Positions 17,263 through 26,448 of a DNA stretch of 64,000 nt are shown here, piece after piece. A program made the translations under genes and the position numbers. Location of the stretch: contig JAFVRG010000006.1 in the NCBI GenBank assembly GCA_017504405.1, positions 1-64,000 of the forward strand, given 5' to 3'. The stretch's first letter is position 1; each line of letters opens with the position of its first letter. The stretch is from Clostridia bacterium (GTDB lineage Bacteria; Bacillota; Clostridia; Oscillospirales; CAG-272). The notes below the pieces were generated by a model. The model was not told the origin of the DNA and ran no database searches. It saw only the letters and a program-made list of their open reading frames with translations.

Positions 17263-18621
17263 TTATTCAAAAATATCGTTTAACTGTGTTATAACTTCAT
17301 TTGCCGTGCTGATGACGAGCAGGGTGTCGCCAACCTCAAAGGAGCTGTCGCCGTTTGGTATATGAGTTTCGTGACCTCGGCTTATGCAGGCGACTAGAAT
17401 GTTTTTCTTTAATTTAATGCTTTTGAGAGGGGTCTTGCAATTGAGGGTTGATGCGTCAACTCGAAATTCCATAGCCTCGGCAGAGCCGTCGGCAATAGAG
17501 TGTATAGCCGTTGCGGCGCCTGTCTGGTTTTTCATTGCACGCACGTATCTCACAATAGTGTTACAGCAGAGCTTTCTCGGGCAGATGACACTGCCTAACG
17601 GCAAATTGTCTATAATTCTGTTTTCACTGTCCTTGTCAAGCTTCGTTATTATCTGCGAAACGCCCCTGTCCCTTGCATAGAGAGAAACTATAATGTTGAG
17701 CTCGTCCATTTCCGTCAGGGCAACTACGGCGTCGCTGTTGTCAAAATTCTCCTGATCGAGGATGTGCTGATCCCTTGCATCGCCGTGAATAACCGATGCC
17801 TTTGGCAACAGAGAGGCGAGCTGAATGCACCTGTCCTTGTTTTCCTCGATTATGGTAACGTCAATTCTGCTGTCGATAAGGTACTGAGCGAGATAGTAGC
17901 TCACCGCTCCTCCGCCGATAAGGGTAGCCTTTTTTGCACGCTTTGTAACCACCCCCAGATTTTTCAAAAGAGTCGATAGGTTTTTAGACGGAGCTGTTAC
18001 GAATATTCGATCTCCCTCACGGAGAACGAAATTACCGTCAGGAGTTATTGCTTCTCCGTTGCGCAGAACCGAGCATACCAGCACCTGACACTTAACTATT
18101 GAATGTATGGAGTTGAGGGCAATATCCTTTAATTTGCTGTCGGCATCTACACGAAGCTCTACAATTTCGACCTGACCTCTTGCAAATGAATCACGCTTCA
18201 GAAATCCCGGATATTTTATCAGTCGCTCTATTTCCCTTGCCGCCTGCCTCTCGGGGTTGAAGCTCATGGAAAGACCGAAGGTATCACGCATGGAGTATGC
18301 CTGCTCTAAATATTCAGGCGTCCTTATTCTTGCAATGGTATGGAGCTTCGGATTCATTCCGTGCGCCGTCACACAGCACAAAAGATTGAGCTCGTCCATT
18401 CCCGTTGTGGCTATCAGCAAATCGGCGCTTTGCACGTCGGCGCTCCTGAGCGTGTCCATAGAGGCGCAGTTTCCCTCTACAGCCATAACGTCGTATTTAT
18501 CCAGCTCGTATTCCAGAACACGGGTGTCCGAGTCTATGAGCGTTATATCATAGCCCTCAGAGGAGAGCTGCTTTACAAGAGTTTCGCCAACCTTTCCGTT
18601 TCCTGCAACCAGAATTTTCAC
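17263..18621 (-). CDS. trkA: Trk system potassium uptake regulatory protein TrkA
   Basis: 452 residues with duplicated RCK architecture. The first TrkA-N domain begins MKILVAGNGKVGETLVKQL (GxGxxG), followed by a TrkA-C domain (about 140-220). A second TrkA-N (TLIGGGAVSYYLAQYL, about residue 233 on) and a second TrkA-C end the protein. It binds NAD(H)/ATP on the cytoplasmic side and gates TrkH, encoded directly downstream. Confidence 0.93.
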   Translation of the reverse strand: MKILVAGNGKVGETLVKQLSSEGYDITLIDSDTRVLEYELDKYDVMAVEGNCASMDTLRSADVQSADLLIATTGMDELNLLCCVTAHGMNPKLHTIARIRTPEYLEQAYSMRDTFGLSMSFNPERQAAREIERLIKYPGFLKRDSFARGQVEIVELRVDADSKLKDIALNSIHSIVKCQVLVCSVLRNGEAITPDGNFVLREGDRIFVTAPSKNLSTLLKNLGVVTKRAKKATLIGGGAVSYYLAQYLIDSRIDVTIIEENKDRCIQLASLLPKASVIHGDARDQHILDQENFDNSDAVVALTEMDELNIIVSLYARDRGVSQIITKLDKDSENRIIDNLPLGSVICPRKLCCNTIVRYVRAMKNQTGAATAIHSIADGSAEAMEFRVDASTLNCKTPLKSIKLKKNILVACISRGHETHIPNGDSSFEVGDTLLVISTANEVITQLNDIFE

Positions 18622-18704
18622 TTACTGCTTACCTGCCTTTTTAGATATTCTATTGATATATTGTAACACTTTTTTAATAATATGTCAACAACGGACGCAA
18701 GAGT

Positions 18705-19265
18705 TTATTGCTTTTGGGAGTCGTTGTGATTTTTGCGAAAAACCGAAAAAACGTGAGAAAGCGCCTTGTTCTTGGAAAAAAGAAGAACGAGCAAAACCCC
18801 GACAAAGGCTCCCACCGCTCCCTGTATGAGATTTGCGGGCACAGCTCCGAGAGCCGCCGCCCCATATCCGAGAATCAGTGCCTCGTAGGCAAAATATCCG
18901 AAAATCATAATGAGCTCGGAGCATATTGCTGCCAGCGCTGAGGATAGCGCATCTATTAAATTAAGCTTGCTCAAGGCTTTGAAAATCACAATGAAGGCAA
19001 TTGCCATCAGCGCCTTTATCACAAAGGTTGCAGGTGCGTATGCCGTGTATCCCGACAGAATATCAGCCAACGCCGAGCCGAGCCCCGCCGCTCCTGCGCC
19101 CCATATGCCCCCGAGAAGATAGGCGGATGCAATGACGAACGAATCTCCGAGATTTACGTAGCCGCTTGTGGCGGGTGAGGGTATCTGGATTATCATTGTG
19201 GCAACGCAGGTCAGCGATGCGAGCATTGCCGAGAGGGCAATTTTTGTGGTCGTATTTCCTTTCAT
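18705..19265 (-). CDS. ECF transporter S component
   Basis: 186 residues, five to six membrane helices. I start at ATG 19265, which has GGAGG eight bases upstream; an in-frame extension to 19325 lies in the promoter region. The family features are MKGNTTTKIALSAMLASLTCV, the LGDSFVIASAYLLGGIWGAGAAGLGSALADILSGY block and a C-terminal helix with LIQGAVGAFVGV. S components bind a vitamin and dock onto a shared EcfAAT module encoded elsewhere. The ligand cannot be read from sequence; no riboswitch is visible. Confidence 0.8.
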   Translation of the reverse strand: MKGNTTTKIALSAMLASLTCVATMIIQIPSPATSGYVNLGDSFVIASAYLLGGIWGAGAAGLGSALADILSGYTAYAPATFVIKALMAIAFIVIFKALSKLNLIDALSSALAAICSELIMIFGYFAYEALILGYGAAALGAVPANLIQGAVGAFVGVLLVLLFSKNKALSHVFSVFRKNHNDSQKQ

Positions 19266-19362
19266 TTTGTTAGCCTCCGTGCTTAGAATACTTGTTATTA
19301 TAGAACTTTTGCACACTGCTGTCAATACATTTTACTTAGATTTTGGTACTATTTTTTTGAAT

Positions 19363-19381
19363 TGTTAAAATATTGTAAACA
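19363..19381. promoter_or_regulatory. possible Rex operator upstream of the sodium-pump operon
   Basis: TGTTAAAATATTGTAAACA is an imperfect palindrome resembling Rex sites (TTGTTAA...TTAACAA), located 14 bases before the -35 box of the downstream operon. The match is partial, so this is a weak call. Confidence 0.3.
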
Positions 19382-19395
19382 AAATATTTTTAATA

Positions 19396-19424
19396 TTGTA
19401 AAGATTTTAAATACATATTATAAT
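19396..19424 (+). promoter_or_regulatory. sigma-A promoter of the decarboxylase operon
   Basis: TTGTAA 19396-19401, 17-base spacer, TATAAT 19419-19424, in a very AT-rich 230-base interval. It drives the four genes 19498-22797. Confidence 0.6.
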
Positions 19425-19497
19425 AAGATGGATTAAATTTGAATGATAAATATTTAACAATTTAACACCGCAAAAATCAAGAATGGGGGAAGCAAAA

Positions 19498-19779
19498 ATG
19501 GAGATTCTTTTAACCTGTGCGCTCGGCGTAGGAACCGTATTTGTAGGACTTATCTGTATAATACTGCTCGTTGAGATTATGCACCGTGTGGTAGCGAAGG
19601 CGGCTGATAGCTCGCACTCGGCTAACCCGTCCGCAACCGTAGCACCTGTTGCTGTTGCACCGCAGACAGCGGTCATCGCTAACAGAGGCGAGGTCATAGC
19701 GGCAATATCCTCGGCAATAGCAGAGAAGCTTGGTAAAGACGTTAAGGCTATTCGTATAACGTCAATAAAGAAAATATAA
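19498..19779 (+). CDS. sodium-pump decarboxylase gamma subunit (OadG-like)
   Basis: 93 residues. One N-terminal membrane helix (ILLTCALGVGTVFVGLICIILLVEIM, about residues 3-28), an Ala/Pro/Val linker, and a C-terminal segment (IAAISSAIAEKLGKDVKAIRITSIKK) seen in OadG/MmdG proteins. It assembles the membrane decarboxylase with its cytoplasmic carboxyltransferase. ATG 19498 is preferred to ATG 19483 because GGGGGAAG lies just upstream. First gene of the operon. Confidence 0.82.
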   Translation: MEILLTCALGVGTVFVGLICIILLVEIMHRVVAKAADSSHSANPSATVAPVAVAPQTAVIANRGEVIAAISSAIAEKLGKDVKAIRITSIKKI

Positions 19780-19810
19780 AATTGAAAATAATTAAATGAG
19801 GTATATCACT

Positions 19811-20173
19811 ATGAAAAATTACAAGGTAAACGTAAACGGAACTATGTACGAGGTATCCATCGAGCTCATCGATGAGAAGGACGTTGTTATGAATAAGCCC
19901 ACAGCGGCTCCCGCTCCTGCTGCAGCCCCCGCAGCTGCTCCTGTTGCAGCTCCCGCAGGCGGACAGGCAATCACTGCTCCTATGCCCGGAACCATTCTTG
20001 ACGTTAAGGTTTCTAACGGTCAGGCTGTAAAGAAGGGCGATCTTCTCTTCGTGCTTGAGGCTATGAAGATGGAAAATGAAATTCTCGCTCCCTGCGACGG
20101 CACTGTTCAGGGCGTTGCGGCAACCAAGGGTGCAACCGTATCTACGGGCGAGGCTCTCTGCTCTATCGCATAA
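19811..20173 (+). CDS. biotin carrier protein of the sodium-pump decarboxylase
   Basis: 120 residues. An N-terminal stretch ([19 protein letters not shown]) leads into an Ala/Pro-rich hinge (residues about 35-58) and a biotinyl/lipoyl domain with the biotinylation site [11 protein letters not shown]. The carboxyl group moves from the alpha-subunit to this biotin and then to the membrane beta-subunit. ATG 19811 follows GAGG; the five-residue-longer start at 19796 lacks one. Carrier and carboxyltransferase are separate proteins here. Confidence 0.9.
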   Translation: MKNYKVNVNGTMYEVSIELIDEKDVVMNKPTAAPAPAAAPAAAPVAAPAGGQAITAPMPGTILDVKVSNGQAVKKGDLLFVLEAMKMENEILAPCDGTVQGVAATKGATVSTGEALCSIA

Positions 20174-20187
20174 TTTGGAGGTGCAAT

Positions 20188-21375
20188 ATGCAAGCGCTTA
20201 TTGACTTTCTGAAGCAGACCGGATTTTATCTGTTCAGCCAAGGGAACTGGAAATGCCTTATTATGATAGGCATTGCGTTCGTTCTTTGCTATCTGGCGAT
20301 AGTGAAGAAGTTTGAGCCTATGCTCCTTTTGCCGATAGCCTTCGGTATGCTTTTAACCAACCTTCCCGGTGCGGAAATGTTCCACGAGGAAATTTTCGCA
20401 GGCGGAAAGATAGACTGGGCATCTCTCGGACACGCAGAGAACGGTGTTTACAATGCAGGTCTTGTCGACTATCTGTATCTTGGAGTTAAGCTCGGAATTT
20501 ATCCCTGTCTTATCTTCCTCGGTGTCGGCGCAATGACCGACTTCGGTCCGCTGATTGCTAACCCCAAGAGCCTTTTGCTCGGTGCGGCGGCTCAGGTAGG
20601 AATTTTCGCAACCTTTGCTGCTGCGGGCGCTCTTCCCATGTTCTCTCTCGAGGAGGCGGCATCAATCGGTATCATCGGCGGAGCTGACGGACCTACGGCT
20701 ATTTACGTAACGACAAAGCTGGCGCCTCAGCTTCTCGGTCCTATCGCAGTTGCGGCGTACTCATATATGGCACTCGTGCCTGTTATACAGCCCCCGATTA
20801 TGCGACTGCTCACAACCAAGGCTGAGCGTCAGATAGTAATGAAGGAGCTTCGCCCTGTTTCAAAGACGGAGAAGATAATATTCCCCATTATCGTAACCGC
20901 CTTCGTTGCTCTGCTCGTACCCAGTGCTGCGGCTCTTGTAGGCTGCCTTATGCTCGGTAACCTCTTCCGTGAGACCGGCGTTGTTGACAGACTCAGCAAG
21001 ACGGCGCAGAACGAGCTTATCAATATAGTAACTATCCTTCTCGGCGTATCCGTCGGAGCTACGGCTACTGCGGCTACCTTCCTCAGCACAAAGACGCTTT
21101 TGATAATCGTTATGGGTGTAGTTGCGTTCTCAGTCGCTACTGCCAGCGGAGTTCTCATAGCTAAGCTCATGAACGTATTTCTTAAGAATAAAATCAACCC
21201 CCTCATCGGTTCTGCGGGTGTTTCCGCCGTTCCTATGGCGGCACGTGTGTCGCAGGTTGAGGGACAGAAGGAAAATCCCTCGAACTTCCTTCTTATGCAT
21301 GCGATGGGCCCCAATGTTGCAGGAGTTATCGGCTCTGCAATAGCGGCAGGCGTTCTTATCGCAATGTTCGGTTAA
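20188..21375 (+). CDS. sodium-pump decarboxylase beta subunit (OadB/MmdB/GcdB family)
   Basis: 395 residues, about ten membrane helices. It decarboxylates carboxybiotin and exports Na+. The conserved [22 protein letters not shown] segment carries the essential Asp, and the [26 protein letters not shown] and [13 protein letters not shown] segments are typical. GGAGG precedes ATG 20188. The substrate acyl (oxaloacetate, methylmalonyl-CoA or glutaconyl-CoA) is set by the partner; the OadA-like alpha subunit points to oxaloacetate. Confidence 0.93.
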   Translation: MQALIDFLKQTGFYLFSQGNWKCLIMIGIAFVLCYLAIVKKFEPMLLLPIAFGMLLTNLPGAEMFHEEIFAGGKIDWASLGHAENGVYNAGLVDYLYLGVKLGIYPCLIFLGVGAMTDFGPLIANPKSLLLGAAAQVGIFATFAAAGALPMFSLEEAASIGIIGGADGPTAIYVTTKLAPQLLGPIAVAAYSYMALVPVIQPPIMRLLTTKAERQIVMKELRPVSKTEKIIFPIIVTAFVALLVPSAAALVGCLMLGNLFRETGVVDRLSKTAQNELINIVTILLGVSVGATATAATFLSTKTLLIIVMGVVAFSVATASGVLIAKLMNVFLKNKINPLIGSAGVSAVPMAARVSQVEGQKENPSNFLLMHAMGPNVAGVIGSAIAAGVLIAMFG

Positions 21376-21390
21376 TGTAAGGAGATTAAA

Positions 21391-22797
21391 ATGGCAAACA
21401 AGCTTTTTATAACTGACACAATTCTCCGTGACGCACATCAGTCGCAGGCTGCGACACGTATGCGTCTTGAGGATATGCTCCCTGCCTGCGAGGCTCTCGA
21501 TAAGGCGGGATATTGGTCGCTCGAATGCTGGGGCGGCGCAACCTTCGATTCCTGCATGAGATTTCTCGGCGAGGACCCGTGGGTAAGACTGCGTGCTCTT
21601 AAAGAGGCAATGCCCAACACAAAGCTTCAGATGCTTTTCCGCGGTCAGAACATTCTCGGATATAAGCACTATGCTGACGACGTTGTTGAGGCGTTTGTAA
21701 AGAAGAGCATCGAAAACGGCATTCAGGTAATCAGAATTTTTGATGCGCTCAACGACCCGAGAAACCTCGAGCAGGCTATCAAGGCTACAAAGAAGTATCA
21801 GGATAAGTACGGTGCAATCTGCGAGCCTGCAATCAGCTTTACCACCAGCCCCGTTCATAACGACGAGTATTTCGTTGATTTGGCTGTTCAGCTCGAAAAA
21901 ATGGGCGCTGACGTAATTTGTATCAAGGATATGGCTAACCTTCTTCTTCCCTACAATGCATACGAGCTTGTCAAGAAGATGAAGCAGGCAGTAAACGTTC
22001 CCATTCACCTGCACACCCACAACACAACGGGTACGGGCGATATGGTATATCTTAAAGCGGCAGAGGCAGGCGTTGATATTATCGACACCGCACTTTCTCC
22101 TCTCGCAAACGGAACGGCTCAGCCCGCTACCGAGTCTATCGTCGCAACCCTTCAGGGCACCGAGCGTGATACAGGCCTCAACCTTGAGGTTCTTGCAGAG
22201 GCGGCTAACCACTTCAAGAAGATTGCTGATAAGCTGAAGGCTGAGAAGATTCTCGACCCCAAGGTGCTTAACGTAGACCCCAAAACCCTGCTTTATCAGG
22301 TACCCGGCGGAATGCTCTCCAATCTGCTCTCGCAGCTCAAGCAGGCAAACGCAGAGGATAAATACTTTGACGTTTTGGCTGAGGTCCCCAGAGTAAGAAA
22401 GGACTTCGGTTATCCCCCCCTCGTAACTCCTACCAGCCAGATTGTCGGAACACAGGCTGTGTTCAACATTCTTATGGGCGAGAGATACAAGATGGTAACT
22501 AAGGAGTCTAAGGCGCTTCTGCGTGGCGAGTACGGTAAGCTTCCTGCTCCCGTAAACGAGGAGGTAAGGAAGAAGGCTATCGGTGACGACGAGGTTATCA
22601 CCTGCCGTCCCGCAGACCTTATCGAGCCTGAGCTCGACAAGTACCGTGAGCAGTACAAGGATATTGCTAAGAGCGACGAGGATGTGCTCAGCCTTGCACT
22701 CTTCCCTCAGGTTGCAGAGAAATTTATAAATCAGCGTGACGCCGCTCCCGTAGAGGACGAGGTCCGCACAATATACGTTGACGACGCCGCGCTTTAA
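21391..22797 (+). CDS. oadA: oxaloacetate decarboxylase alpha subunit (carboxyltransferase)
   Basis: 468 residues, cytoplasmic. It transfers the carboxyl group of oxaloacetate to biotin. The TIM barrel starts ITDTILRDAHQSQAATRMR (metal Asp, catalytic region), with VICIKDMANLL (carbamylated Lys region), HLHTHNTTGTGDM (metal His pair) and LSPLANGTAQPATES. The C-terminal conserved carboxylase domain (VPGGMLSNLLSQL, YPPLVTPTSQIVGTQAVFN) is present, but the usual fused biotinyl domain is missing because it is supplied by the gene at 19811. A 5S-type pyruvate carboxylase subunit is the main alternative; the beta/gamma neighbours favour the Na+ pump. Confidence 0.92.
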   Translation: MANKLFITDTILRDAHQSQAATRMRLEDMLPACEALDKAGYWSLECWGGATFDSCMRFLGEDPWVRLRALKEAMPNTKLQMLFRGQNILGYKHYADDVVEAFVKKSIENGIQVIRIFDALNDPRNLEQAIKATKKYQDKYGAICEPAISFTTSPVHNDEYFVDLAVQLEKMGADVICIKDMANLLLPYNAYELVKKMKQAVNVPIHLHTHNTTGTGDMVYLKAAEAGVDIIDTALSPLANGTAQPATESIVATLQGTERDTGLNLEVLAEAANHFKKIADKLKAEKILDPKVLNVDPKTLLYQVPGGMLSNLLSQLKQANAEDKYFDVLAEVPRVRKDFGYPPLVTPTSQIVGTQAVFNILMGERYKMVTKESKALLRGEYGKLPAPVNEEVRKKAIGDDEVITCRPADLIEPELDKYREQYKDIAKSDEDVLSLALFPQVAEKFINQRDAAPVEDEVRTIYVDDAAL

Positions 22798-22841
22798 TGA
22801 CCGATAGGCATTAAAGGCGAATAGGTTTAACGCATACAAAT

Positions 22842-22886
22842 AAAAAGAGAGAACGAACGGTTTTTCCGTAAAGTTCTCTCTTTTTT
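22842..22886 (+). terminator. terminator of the decarboxylase operon
   Basis: AGAGAGAAC...GTTCTCTCT followed by TTTTTTTC. The stem is also T-flanked on the opposite strand, so it may serve the converging lipoprotein gene. Confidence 0.8.
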
Positions 22887-22899
22887 TCTGCAAATTAAA

Positions 22900-23577
22900 T
22901 TACCTGACGGCGAAATAGTAATAGGCGGTTTCGTCAACTGCGGATACGGCTATTTTGTATACGCCGGGTGCAACCCCTGCGCCAACCGTCCATGACCATT
23001 CCACAAATCCGTCGGAGTCGGAAGATTTAGGCAGAAGCCCTGCGGCATTGCTCACTCCCGAGGAATAGTAAACGTGAATGAGATGCTCCATGTTCGGGCG
23101 GCTTTTAACCTTTATCGTTGCTGTACGCCCTCTTTTCACAGGGGATTTGAGATATATCAGCGACATTTTGGTGTTTTTGTTTTTGGCGTCCTCGTTTTCG
23201 ATTCCGTCATCGGGGATACTGACGGTTATTTTGATTTTTTCGGAAACGGTATCGCTGTCCTTTATCTTTGCGTATACGTACGTCTCTCCCTCTCCAACCG
23301 ACCTGATTTTGCAGTAAAAGTATCCGTTGAGCGCAGAATAGTCGTGCTCTATTGTGGCGACCTCGCTGTTTTCGCTTACCAACTCAATTTCATTTTGAGT
23401 TATTTCGTAATCAACGTCAGCAAAAACCCACCCCTCGGCGGTTTCCTCGGTGTCGTCAAAGACGATATCCTTGGCATCAAGGAAGGATATTTTTTCGGTA
23501 TAATCCTCATTTTGTCCGCTATCGCAGGCAACAAGAAGAATACACGCCAGCAGAAACAGTGCAATCAGCCTTCTCAT
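22900..23577 (-). CDS. predicted lipoprotein of unknown function
   Basis: 225 residues. The signal peptide MRRLIALFLLACILLVACDSG has a lipobox (LVAC, Cys18), so the mature protein would be membrane-anchored outside. The rest is beta-rich with an Ig-like stretch (SEVATIEHDYSALNGYFYCK followed by GEGETYVYAKI), a repeated feature of bacterial Ig-like domains, then an FTVGAG-type C-terminal sheet. I do not recognise a specific family. Single gene, convergent with the decarboxylase operon. Confidence 0.7.
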   Translation of the reverse strand: MRRLIALFLLACILLVACDSGQNEDYTEKISFLDAKDIVFDDTEETAEGWVFADVDYEITQNEIELVSENSEVATIEHDYSALNGYFYCKIRSVGEGETYVYAKIKDSDTVSEKIKITVSIPDDGIENEDAKNKNTKMSLIYLKSPVKRGRTATIKVKSRPNMEHLIHVYYSSGVSNAAGLLPKSSDSDGFVEWSWTVGAGVAPGVYKIAVSAVDETAYYYFAVR

Positions 23578-23658
23578 AAAAACTCCGTCAAATTTTCATT
23601 GTGTCAAGAAATAACCCAAAACACGCAGGGTGTGCGCCTAATGCGTCCTGTGTGAGGC

Positions 23659-24324
23659 TTATTTTAAATCTACAGTCTTTATTTGCGGTATGCGTGAAAT
23701 TATTGCCGCAACCAATGAGGTTATAATTATTTCGGGAATCATATACAGTCCGTTATAGAAAATCGAGTAGACGATATAGAGTCCTGTGCCCGAAAAGGTG
23801 TTGAGAATAGATGCGCCTATTGAGTAAAAGCCCTCCTGCGAGAAGAACCACTCCGCCCACACGCCGAAGAATACAGTGCCTGAGATTATATGCGCAAGGT
23901 AACGCAAGGACAGTGCAAACGCCGTGCCTGCGACGAGTCCTACCGTCTTGTTTTTGCAATTTCTGAAAACGCCGCCAAAGCCAAGTAGCGTATATGCGAT
24001 AATGTAATCAATAAGGACTATCGCTATGCCTGCTCCGATGCCCATAAAATTATCGTCGCCTACCGTGAAAAGCGAGATGACGTATCCACCGCCCGTGAAT
24101 GCGCCGAGCGCTAACTGTATGAGCGAGTAAGCCAGAGCTGTGCCCAGTCCCCACCATGTTCCGTAAATATACGAAACAATAACGATGGGCAGCATGGCGG
24201 CGATAGTGAAGCCTCCTCCGAACGGAAGATTTAGAAACGGTATAACTGCGCAGATGAGTGAGAGTGCCGTAGCGAGCGCAATCATTACGGCAGATGTGGC
24301 AAGTGCCTGTGTTTTTCCTTTCAT
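23659..24324 (-). CDS. ThiT-like thiamine ECF transporter S component
   Basis: 221 residues, about six helices. The opening MKGKTQALATSAVMIALATALS and the motif LRYLAHIISGTVFFGVWAEWFF match the thiamine-binding region of ThiT. It is slightly longer than typical ThiT. A TPP riboswitch precedes it, which strongly supports thiamine or a precursor as ligand. ATG 24324 has AGGAGG seven bases upstream; the in-frame extension to 24372 would run through the riboswitch terminator and is rejected. Needs an EcfAAT energising module encoded elsewhere. Confidence 0.88.
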   Translation of the reverse strand: MKGKTQALATSAVMIALATALSLICAVIPFLNLPFGGGFTIAAMLPIVIVSYIYGTWWGLGTALAYSLIQLALGAFTGGGYVISLFTVGDDNFMGIGAGIAIVLIDYIIAYTLLGFGGVFRNCKNKTVGLVAGTAFALSLRYLAHIISGTVFFGVWAEWFFSQEGFYSIGASILNTFSGTGLYIVYSIFYNGLYMIPEIIITSLVAAIISRIPQIKTVDLK

Positions 24325-24340
24325 GAAAAACCTCCTGAAA

Positions 24341-24376
24341 AATGTATTGCCGCACGAAAAACCGTGCGGCAATTTC
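24341..24376 (-). terminator. riboswitch expression-platform terminator
   Basis: On the minus strand ATTGCCGCACG-GTTTTT-CGTGCGGCAAT is followed by ACATTTTT, between the TPP aptamer and the ThiT-like ribosome site. It fits TPP-induced transcription termination. Confidence 0.75.
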
Positions 24377-24399
24377 CATAAATCAAGAAATATGTGAAA

Positions 24400-24475
24400 A
24401 CTTCCTACGACGGCATTATCCGTATCAGGTTATAGGGTTCGGTTTCCCGTCTCAGCCATTACAGCACCCCTGTTT
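24400..24475 (-). promoter_or_regulatory. TPP (thi-box) riboswitch
   Basis: Read on the minus strand it contains the conserved aptamer elements in order: GGGGTGCT, GGCTGAGA, ACCC/GAACC-type P3/P2 strands, AACCTGAT, GGATAATGCC and GTAGGAAG. It controls the ThiT-like gene by attenuation through the terminator at 24341-24376. Confidence 0.93.
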
Positions 24476-24491
24476 TTTGTGCGACAATTAG

Positions 24492-24519
24492 ATTATACAC
24501 CTTTTTGTCGAATTGTCAA
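24492..24519 (-). promoter_or_regulatory. promoter of the TPP riboswitch leader
   Basis: Minus strand: TTGACA (24519-24514), 16-base spacer, TATAAT (24497-24492), just upstream of the aptamer. Confidence 0.8.
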
Positions 24520-24542
24520 TAGCAATTTTGAAAAAAGATAAA

Positions 24543-26447
24543 TCAGTAAACGCTCCTGCTTTCACGGTATGTGCGCCAAACGTTTTCAAAGAAGGAATCC
24601 TCGCTTGGAATTTCACGGACACAGCGCCATATAGCATTTATCTTTCCGCAAGACATAGAAACGCTCTGAACCTTGCGGTTTACCTCGCCGTCGGCGCCCT
24701 TGAATCGGAAAACCGAATCGAGCCCCTGCCGTAAATCTCCGTTTTCGTCGGTGTAAAGCGCAGAGCCACGTGTTCCTCCGACAGCTGTGGAGAAATCTAT
24801 CATTGCATACAAAACAACCGCCTGGGTTATGAGTATATCCCTTAACTTATAAAACTTATAAAGCTCGGATTTCTCCCCAACAAGGGTGGAGCTGCGAAGG
24901 CTTTTCAGCTCGCTGAGAGTGACGGAGAGTGCCTCGCTCATCTTTTCCGAGCTTCTTATAGCCGCACCTGCATCGCTCATCCGTCTCTGAGCCTCTTTTA
25001 TCTTCTCGTCTGCGGTTTTGCCGTTGTTAAGACAGGCGGTTAAGCCCTTATGGTATTCCATCGCCTTTTCGGCAATCGCCAAAAAATCCTCATCGCCAAG
25101 AGGGACATTACCGCGCTCGCATATATACTGAGATGCACGGAGAGAGCCGACCTGTCCTGCGTTGAGAGCACTTCCGCCGGGACGGGTAACACCGTGAGTG
25201 CCTGCGCACTCGCCTGCGGCAAACAGGCCCTTAACGTCGCTCTGCCACCATAAATCAACGGCAACGCCGCCGTTGCTGTGCTGTGCGCACAGGGCAATTT
25301 CAAGGTATTCCTTGGTTATATCCACGCCCTTGCCTGCGTACAGCTCTATTGCAGGGCGGTTCATTAAATCCAGCCTGTCAATAGGCGTGCCCATACAGGC
25401 GTTTGCCTTTGCGAGGTATTCGTGCGCCTCGGGCGAGAGCTTTTCAAATTCTATTTCCTCTATACCGAACGGATTTTTGGTAAAATCGAGGAATACACGG
25501 CGTCCGAGCAGAACGCACTCCCTGTAAACCAAAAGGTCTATGACGGACGAGCCACTCATAACCTTTTTGCTGTCAAAAGGCCACTGATAGCCCTTTAAGA
25601 ATACGAGCGAAAGAGCCTCGTACTTATCCTCAAAATAGTCGAGAAGGAATTCACGCTCAACACCCTCGCTGTCAACCGAAACAAATCTGGGCAGAACCTG
25701 CATATACGTTCCCGAAACGTTCCAACGTGGGGATACGGATGCCAGACCGTATTGCCATTCCGTCATGCTCTGCAACGATGCCCCCGCCATAATGGCAAGG
25801 CCTGTAGAGCCCGTATGACATTCGGGATAAACGCTGTCGGCGTATATTCCCGCAGGGCCGCCCGTTGCCATAACGATATTCGAGGAGCAAAACAGGCTGT
25901 ACTCACCGCTTTCGGTGTCTATGCACAAAAGACCGCATGCGCCGTCCCCGTTTTTCAGAACCTCAACTGCCATCTGTCTGTCAAAGACGGGTATTTTTAG
26001 CTCCTCGGCTCTTTTTTGGAGAGCCTCGGTCATAAATTTCGAGGTCAGTGGCCCTGCCGAGGTTGCCCGCGCATATGGGTCGTGGTCTGTTTTATAACCA
26101 ACGAACTCTCCGTATCGGTTGTGAGGGAACGGAACACCCAGTTCGCACAGGTTATAGAAGCAACGGGCAGACAGTGCCGCCTCGCAGAGGGCGTTATCGC
26201 CGTCAACCGAGCCGCCTGCGAATAGGTTTTCTGCCATTTTCCGCACACTGTCGGGAGCATCTCCGCCCAGCCCCAGCTTGTAGTAGGTCTGCTTGTCACT
26301 TCCCGTGTTTCGTGACGTGCCTGTATTTATTCCCTCGGTTACGATAGCAACGCTTTTGCCACCCATACAAATCCGTATTGCGGCATTGTATCCTGCGGCT
26401 CCTGAGCCTATTACTATCGCATCGTACCTTTTATATTGAAGGCTCAT
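24543..26447 (-). CDS. FAD-dependent oxidoreductase, fumarate reductase/succinate dehydrogenase flavoprotein family
   Basis: 634 residues, no signal peptide. The dinucleotide-binding motif YDAIVIGSGAAGYNAAIR is at residues 8-25. TDHDPYARATSAGPLTSKFM corresponds to the substrate/FAD region of this family, and GTHGVTRPGGSALNAGQVGS is the C-terminal FAD loop. The C-terminal helical domain (about 480-634) resembles that of SdhA/NadB-type proteins. It reduces activated C=C bonds or the reverse; the substrate is unknown. Its ribosome site AGGAGG lies inside the last SDR codons, so it is co-translated as third gene of the OYE-SDR-flavoprotein operon. Tetrahydrodaidzein reductase of equol producers belongs to this superfamily. 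Confidence 0.82.
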   Translation of the reverse strand: MSLQYKRYDAIVIGSGAAGYNAAIRICMGGKSVAIVTEGINTGTSRNTGSDKQTYYKLGLGGDAPDSVRKMAENLFAGGSVDGDNALCEAALSARCFYNLCELGVPFPHNRYGEFVGYKTDHDPYARATSAGPLTSKFMTEALQKRAEELKIPVFDRQMAVEVLKNGDGACGLLCIDTESGEYSLFCSSNIVMATGGPAGIYADSVYPECHTGSTGLAIMAGASLQSMTEWQYGLASVSPRWNVSGTYMQVLPRFVSVDSEGVEREFLLDYFEDKYEALSLVFLKGYQWPFDSKKVMSGSSVIDLLVYRECVLLGRRVFLDFTKNPFGIEEIEFEKLSPEAHEYLAKANACMGTPIDRLDLMNRPAIELYAGKGVDITKEYLEIALCAQHSNGGVAVDLWWQSDVKGLFAAGECAGTHGVTRPGGSALNAGQVGSLRASQYICERGNVPLGDEDFLAIAEKAMEYHKGLTACLNNGKTADEKIKEAQRRMSDAGAAIRSSEKMSEALSVTLSELKSLRSSTLVGEKSELYKFYKLRDILITQAVVLYAMIDFSTAVGGTRGSALYTDENGDLRQGLDSVFRFKGADGEVNRKVQSVSMSCGKINAIWRCVREIPSEDSFFENVWRTYRESRSVY

Positions 26448-26448
26448 A

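Noticed and set aside
21130..22893. A 587-codon open frame on the minus strand opposite oadA and the end of the beta-subunit gene
   Set aside because: It lies antisense to a strongly conserved carboxyltransferase with all catalytic motifs, has no ribosome site, and is explained by third-position codon bias.
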